Source of the DNA: an uncultured Clostridia bacterium | Lineage (GTDB): Bacteria > Bacillota > Clostridia > Christensenellales > Aristaeellaceae | Reading direction: 5' to 3' | NCBI GenBank assembly: GCA_946409855.1 | Contig: CAMJXZ010000122.1 | Span: 1 to 8,910 of the forward strand | DNA length: 8,910 nucleotides | In this document: positions 6,163 to 8,910 of the stretch, one piece after another | Numbering within the stretch: position 1 is the stretch's first letter | Layout of the letters: each line of letters opens with the position of its first letter | The notes under the pieces: model-generated | What the model saw: only the letters and a program-made list of their open reading frames with translations | Database searches by the model: none | What the model was told of the DNA's origin: nothing | Position numbers and translations under genes: made by a program

Positions 6163-7581
6163 ATGCCTCAAGAAATCATGACTTTTCTGTCGACTTACTG
6201 GTGGATCATTCCTGTCGCAATTGTGGCGCTGATCCTGCTGATCAAACTGCTGCCGCGCTACCGGGTCGCGCCGCCTGATACGGCCCTGATTATTTCCGGC
6301 CTGCTCCGCAAGAATTATAAGGTACGCAATCCGGATGGAACGGTATCCTCCAAAAAATTCGGCTACCGGATCGTGCGCGGCGGTGCTACGTTTTATATTC
6401 CTGCGATCGAACGCATCGACAAGCTGGACATGTGCCTGACCCAGGTGGACATCAAAACAGCGCAACCGGTTCCGACAAGAGAATACATTTCTGTTTTGGT
6501 GGACGCGGTGGCTAATATCAAGATTGGTTCGGATGATCTTTCCATCGCCACTGCCGCTGAGCAGCTGCTGCATTATAATTCGGACCAGATCAAGGCGCTG
6601 GCCAAGGATGTGCTGGAAGGCAACATGCGTGAAATCATAGGCCAGATGAGCATCGCGGAACTGGTACAGAACCGCGACAAATTCGCGCAGGAATCCATCA
6701 AGGCAGCCATGAGCGACATGAGCAATATGGGCCTTGAAATCATCAATCTGACCATCCAGAACTTCTCTGACAAGGACGGAAACGTTATTGATACAATGGC
6801 AGCCCGCAATGTCGCAGAGAAAGAACAGGATAAACGTATCGCCGAAGCGGAGGCGGAAAAGGTATCCCAGTTTGCCGAAATGCAGGCGGCTGCAGAAATT
6901 GCCCGGCAGGATCGCGACCTGAAGGTGCAGAAGGCCGCCTTCATGCAGGAAACGGAAGAAGCCCGCGCCAAAGCCGAAATGGCTTACAAGATCGAGCAGG
7001 AACGCATCAACAAGACCTTCGCCACAGAGCACGCTGCCGCTGAGCTGACACGGCTTGAAAAGGAGACGGAGCTCAAACGTCAGGCCGTTGAAATCGAGCG
7101 TGAGAAACTGAACGTGGAGATCCGTGAAAAGGCGGCCGCTGAAAAAGACCGTGCCATGGCGGAAGCGGAAGCGGAGAAATATCGCAGACAAGCAGAAGCT
7201 GATGCCTCCTTGTATGCTGCGCAGAAGGAAGCCGAGGCCATCCGGATGCGCGGCGAGGCGGAAGCGGAGGCTATCCGTGCTAAAGCGGAAGCCATGAAGC
7301 TTTATGGCCAGGCGGCCATGCTGGAAATGGTTGTGGACAAATTGCCGGAAATTGCCCGCTCGGTCAGCGAGCCGCTCAGCAAGACGGACAAAATCATTCT
7401 CTTCGGCGAAGGGGGCGCTTCTTCGATGGCCCGCGATACGGCCGGTACCATGCTGCAGACCTTTGAAGCGGTCAAGCAGACGGTTGGGTTGGACATCCCA
7501 AAGATGCTGACGGACGTATCGACCGGCGGTCTGGTCGGCAAAGCCTCTTCCGATACGGATGAAAAAGGGGAAGATAAATAA
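6163..7581 (+). CDS. floT: Flotillin-like SPFH/band 7 membrane scaffold protein
   Basis: A 472-residue protein from ATG 6163, chosen because AGAGGAG (6148-6154) sits 8 bases upstream; the frame is open to 6130 but codons there lack a ribosome site and would precede the membrane anchor awkwardly. Residues about 11-31 are one hydrophobic segment (WWIIPVAIVALILLIKLL), followed by RYRVAPPDTALIISG, the usual opening of YuaG/FloT-type flotillins. The SPFH domain spans about 35-215 (IVRGGATFYIPAIERID; VLEGNMREIIGQMSIAEL; MGLEIINLTIQNFSD). Residues about 215-380 are a long coiled coil rich in EA repeats (AEAEAEKYRRQAEA). The tail has YGQAAMLEMVVDKLPEIA and LSKTDKIILFGEGG, both typical. Bacterial flotillins oligomerise on the inner membrane face and organise membrane microdomains and fluidity. 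The usual NfeD-type partner gene is not adjacent. Length is slightly below B. subtilis FloT (about 509). Confidence 0.93.
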   Translation: MPQEIMTFLSTYWWIIPVAIVALILLIKLLPRYRVAPPDTALIISGLLRKNYKVRNPDGTVSSKKFGYRIVRGGATFYIPAIERIDKLDMCLTQVDIKTAQPVPTREYISVLVDAVANIKIGSDDLSIATAAEQLLHYNSDQIKALAKDVLEGNMREIIGQMSIAELVQNRDKFAQESIKAAMSDMSNMGLEIINLTIQNFSDKDGNVIDTMAARNVAEKEQDKRIAEAEAEKVSQFAEMQAAAEIARQDRDLKVQKAAFMQETEEARAKAEMAYKIEQERINKTFATEHAAAELTRLEKETELKRQAVEIEREKLNVEIREKAAAEKDRAMAEAEAEKYRRQAEADASLYAAQKEAEAIRMRGEAEAEAIRAKAEAMKLYGQAAMLEMVVDKLPEIARSVSEPLSKTDKIILFGEGGASSMARDTAGTMLQTFEAVKQTVGLDIPKMLTDVSTGGLVGKASSDTDEKGEDK

Positions 7582-7591
7582 CGGCATCCTG

Positions 7592-7663
7592 AAAGAATGC
7601 TGCAGCGCCTGCGGCAGGTGTTTCCAAACACCTGGACCACCGGCGGCGCTGCAGCTTCTTTTT
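7592..7663 (+). terminator. Long terminator after the flotillin-like gene
   Basis: Begins 11 bases after the stop. AAAGAA (7592-7597) pairs with TTCTTT (7656-7661) across one bulge, then GCTGCAGCGCC (7599-7609) pairs perfectly with 7645-7655. Inside, CAGGTGTTT (7615-7623) pairs with AAACACCTG (7626-7634). A T-run (7659-7663) ends it. The extended two-part stem is longer than most simple terminators. Confidence 0.85.
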
Positions 7664-7676
7664 GATTTGCCGGGAG

Positions 7677-7705
7677 CAGGGTGACCGCCTCCGGTTGCCC
7701 TGTTT
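7677..7705 (+). other. Second hairpin, possible back-up terminator
   Basis: CAGGGTGACCG (7677-7687) pairs with CGGTTGCCCTG (7692-7702) over a CCTC loop, eleven pairs including two wobbles, then TTT. The T-run is weak. It lies between the flotillin terminator and the next promoter, so it may insulate the two transcription units. Confidence 0.42.
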
Positions 7706-7761
7706 CAGCATGAACGCATGTGTTGAGGCGGGGTTTATGTACAAAATAAGCACCGCTTCAA

Positions 7762-7794
7762 TTGACATTCATTATGCATTTGCGGTAATATGAT
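7762..7794 (+). promoter_or_regulatory. Probable promoter of the DIP1984-family gene
   Basis: A perfect TTGACA (7762-7767) in an AT-rich patch, followed either by TAATAT (7786-7791, 18-base spacer) or TATGAT (7789-7794, 21-base spacer). The first has better spacing, the second a better hexamer, so the -10 is not settled. The ATG follows 44-47 bases later. Confidence 0.5.
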
Positions 7795-7837
7795 ACAAAG
7801 AGCGGAATGCCGCGCTTCGAAAGGAGGCAGGTGATTC

Positions 7838-8296
7838 ATGAAACTGGCGGAAGCATTGATCAACCGCGCTGATCTGCAGCGCAGGCTGAATCTGCTGAAA
7901 ACCCGGCTGAACAACAACGCCCGCGTGCAGGAAGGGGAGAGCCCCGCCGAGGATCCGATGCTCCTGCTCAGCGAGCTGATGGAACTGACCGAGCAGCTGG
8001 AGGATCTGGTCACCCGGATCAACCTGACCAACAGCCAGACCCTGGACGGGGACGACACGCTGACCGGCCTGCTGGCCCAGCGGGACATCCGCGGGCAGGA
8101 GCTGCAGACCCTCAACGACTTCCTGGACAACGCCAGCGACCTGACCCAGCGCTACAGCAAGAGCGAGATCAAGGTGGGCAGCACCGTGGACGTGGCCGAG
8201 CTGCGCAAGCAGACCAACGCCCTGTCCGCCGAGCTGCGGGCGCTGGACATCCGGATCCAGTCGCTGAACTGGGCGACGGAGCTGCTGGACAAATAA
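7838..8296 (+). CDS. DIP1984-family (septicolysin-like) helical protein
   Basis: A 152-residue protein from ATG 7838 with AAGGAGG at 7821-7827, 10 bases upstream. It matches the DIP1984 family as I know it: opening MKLAEALINRADLQRRL, then NARVQEGE-PAEDP, INLTNSQT, LLAQRDIRG near the middle, VDVAELRKQTNALSAELR, and the ending IQSLNWATELL. It is charged and almost wholly helical, predicted to form coiled-coil hairpins, with no signal peptide or membrane segment, so probably cytoplasmic. Some relatives are annotated septicolysin, but a lytic role is not shown by the sequence and the family function is unclear. The gene stands alone with its own promoter. Confidence 0.87.
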   Translation: MKLAEALINRADLQRRLNLLKTRLNNNARVQEGESPAEDPMLLLSELMELTEQLEDLVTRINLTNSQTLDGDDTLTGLLAQRDIRGQELQTLNDFLDNASDLTQRYSKSEIKVGSTVDVAELRKQTNALSAELRALDIRIQSLNWATELLDK

Positions 8297-8657
8297 AAAT
8301 CAACCGGTGTTTTGCGCGGAGCGGGTATCTGATCTCTGAAGCGGAGTGAGAATGCGTCTTCATCCGGTTTTTCCGGTATTGCGGCAGCTGCGGCGGGCGG
8401 CAGCGGGTTCGACTCCCATTTTACATTCACGCCCTGCACCAAGCACAGCCGTACATTTATCGCTTACATTTTTCACCGGGTATCGGCCGCAGCAAAGGGT
8501 GGGAAAGGGGAAATACGCCTTCGGCGCGAGCGCCGCGCCGCCGGCGCTGTTTGAATGCAAAGATGCGCGGAGGCAAAGCCGCCCATTCATGGAACGAAGC
8601 GGCGATTCATCGGGCAGCGCGGCCCTTCATAACGTTTTTCGGGCAGGAGGTATCTGT
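8297..8657. other. Gene-free stretch before the MATE gene
   Basis: No ORF here looks like protein. Visible items are ACCGGT (8303-8308) and a CCGG-TTTTT-CCGG hairpin near 8364-8376, a T-arm-like GGGTTCGACTCCC (8405-8417) without the rest of a tRNA, three TACATT copies (8422, 8452, 8465), an AGCGCC/GGCGCT hairpin (8529-8548) followed by GTTTG, and GCCGC/GCGGC (8578-8603). There is no clear promoter and no riboswitch class I can name. The 3' part may be a structured leader of the MATE gene. Confidence 0.5.
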
Positions 8658-8910
8658 TTGGCTCGCTTCATCCGTACGGATTCGGATATGACCGAGGGCA
8701 GCATCTGGCGGCATCTGATCAGCTTTGCCATCCCGATGGCCATCGGTCTTCTGTTTCAGCAGCTGTACAATACGGTGGACACGCTGGTGGTGGGCAATTT
8801 CGTGTCCCCCCAGGCGCAGGCGGCCGTCGGCACCACCGGCAGCATCATCAACACCGTGGTGGGCTTCTGCGCGGGGCTGGCCACAGGCGCGTCTGTCATC
8901 ATTTCCCAGC
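8658..8910 (+). CDS. MATE-family multidrug/organic cation efflux transporter, N-terminal part
   Basis: The start is taken as TTG 8658, with GGCAGGAGG at 8642-8650, 7 bases upstream; an ATG at 8688 is in frame but lacks a close ribosome site, and relatives carry about ten residues before the motif. The 84 visible residues include DMTEGSIWRHLISFAIPMAI, then GLLFQQLYNTVDTLVVGNFV, then AAVGTTGSIINTVVGFCAGL and ATGASVIISQ. These are the first two membrane helices of a MATE antiporter, which in this family exports cationic drugs or dyes using a sodium or proton gradient. The remaining ten or so helices lie beyond the window; substrate unknown. It is the first gene of a new transcription unit. Confidence 0.9.
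   Translation, partial: MARFIRTDSDMTEGSIWRHLISFAIPMAIGLLFQQLYNTVDTLVVGNFVSPQAQAAVGTTGSIINTVVGFCAGLATGASVIISQ

Noticed and set aside
5510..6181. Phe-, Ser- and Cys-rich small + strand ORFs in the low-GC gap, toxin-like at first sight
   Set aside because: They lie opposite the protein-like minus-strand remnant, have no good ribosome sites and overlap one another; their hydrophobicity is the complement of Lys/Glu-rich codons.
7194..7296. Repeated GCGGAAGCGGA-like DNA in the flotillin gene as a repeat array
   Set aside because: It is explained by Glu-Ala repeats of the coiled coil and is not a separate DNA element; there is no CRISPR-like spacing.
6136..7587. 483-residue minus-strand open frame opposite the flotillin-like gene
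   Set aside because: It mirrors the coding frame of a well-conserved protein and has no ribosome site or recognisable domain.
8405..8441. GGGTTCGACTCCC followed by CACCA looks like a tRNA or tmRNA 3' end
   Set aside because: The T-stem pairs only over three bases, the distance to CACCA is too long, and no matching acceptor, D or anticodon arms lie upstream.
8360..8590. 76-residue minus-strand ORF in the gap before the MATE gene
   Set aside because: No ribosome site or family resemblance, composition typical of random GC-rich DNA, and it covers hairpin-forming sequence.

Overview
The window looks like a chromosomal segment of a GC-rich, Gram-positive-type anaerobe, probably a gut or rumen member of the Clostridia. 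This is inferred from strong AGGAGG-type ribosome sites, GTG and TTG starts, sigma-A style promoters, a lipoprotein-type (LplA/LplB/LplC-like) sugar importer without its own ATPase, and a DIP1984-family protein. The exact taxon cannot be fixed from the sequence.

Region 1 (1-5174, + strand) is a carbohydrate ABC importer operon. It holds the 3' part of a solute-binding protein gene, a strong intergenic hairpin terminator (1028-1065), an LplB-type permease, a second permease of unusual size (699 residues), and an AraC-type regulator with a cupin-like sensor domain, 6 bases after the second permease. The terminator probably sets a high binding-protein to permease ratio. No ATPase is encoded, so a shared MsmX-type ATPase elsewhere is expected. 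The second permease carries about 390 extra N-terminal residues: four predicted membrane segments and a roughly 185-residue domain predicted to lie outside the membrane.

Region 2 (5175-6162) has no intact gene and lower GC. After the operon terminator there are two compact candidate small-RNA units on the + strand (about 5334-5405 and 5489-5564). Each has a sigma-A-like promoter with a 17-base spacer, a predicted start at the first base of a closing stem, and a T-run after the stem. The second lies antisense to a decayed minus-strand gene (about 6038-5405) whose reading frame is broken at least twice. Its residues resemble the LPD3-like domain of large polyvalent proteins of phages and conjugative elements. 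The region looks like the scar of a mobile element.

Region 3 (6083-7663) is a monocistronic flotillin-like (FloT/YuaG type) gene with its own promoter and a long terminator hairpin; no NfeD partner is next to it. Region 4 (7762-8296) is a DIP1984-family gene with its own promoter. Region 5 (8297-8910) is a 361-base gene-free leader with several hairpins, followed by the start of a MATE-family efflux transporter that runs off the window end.
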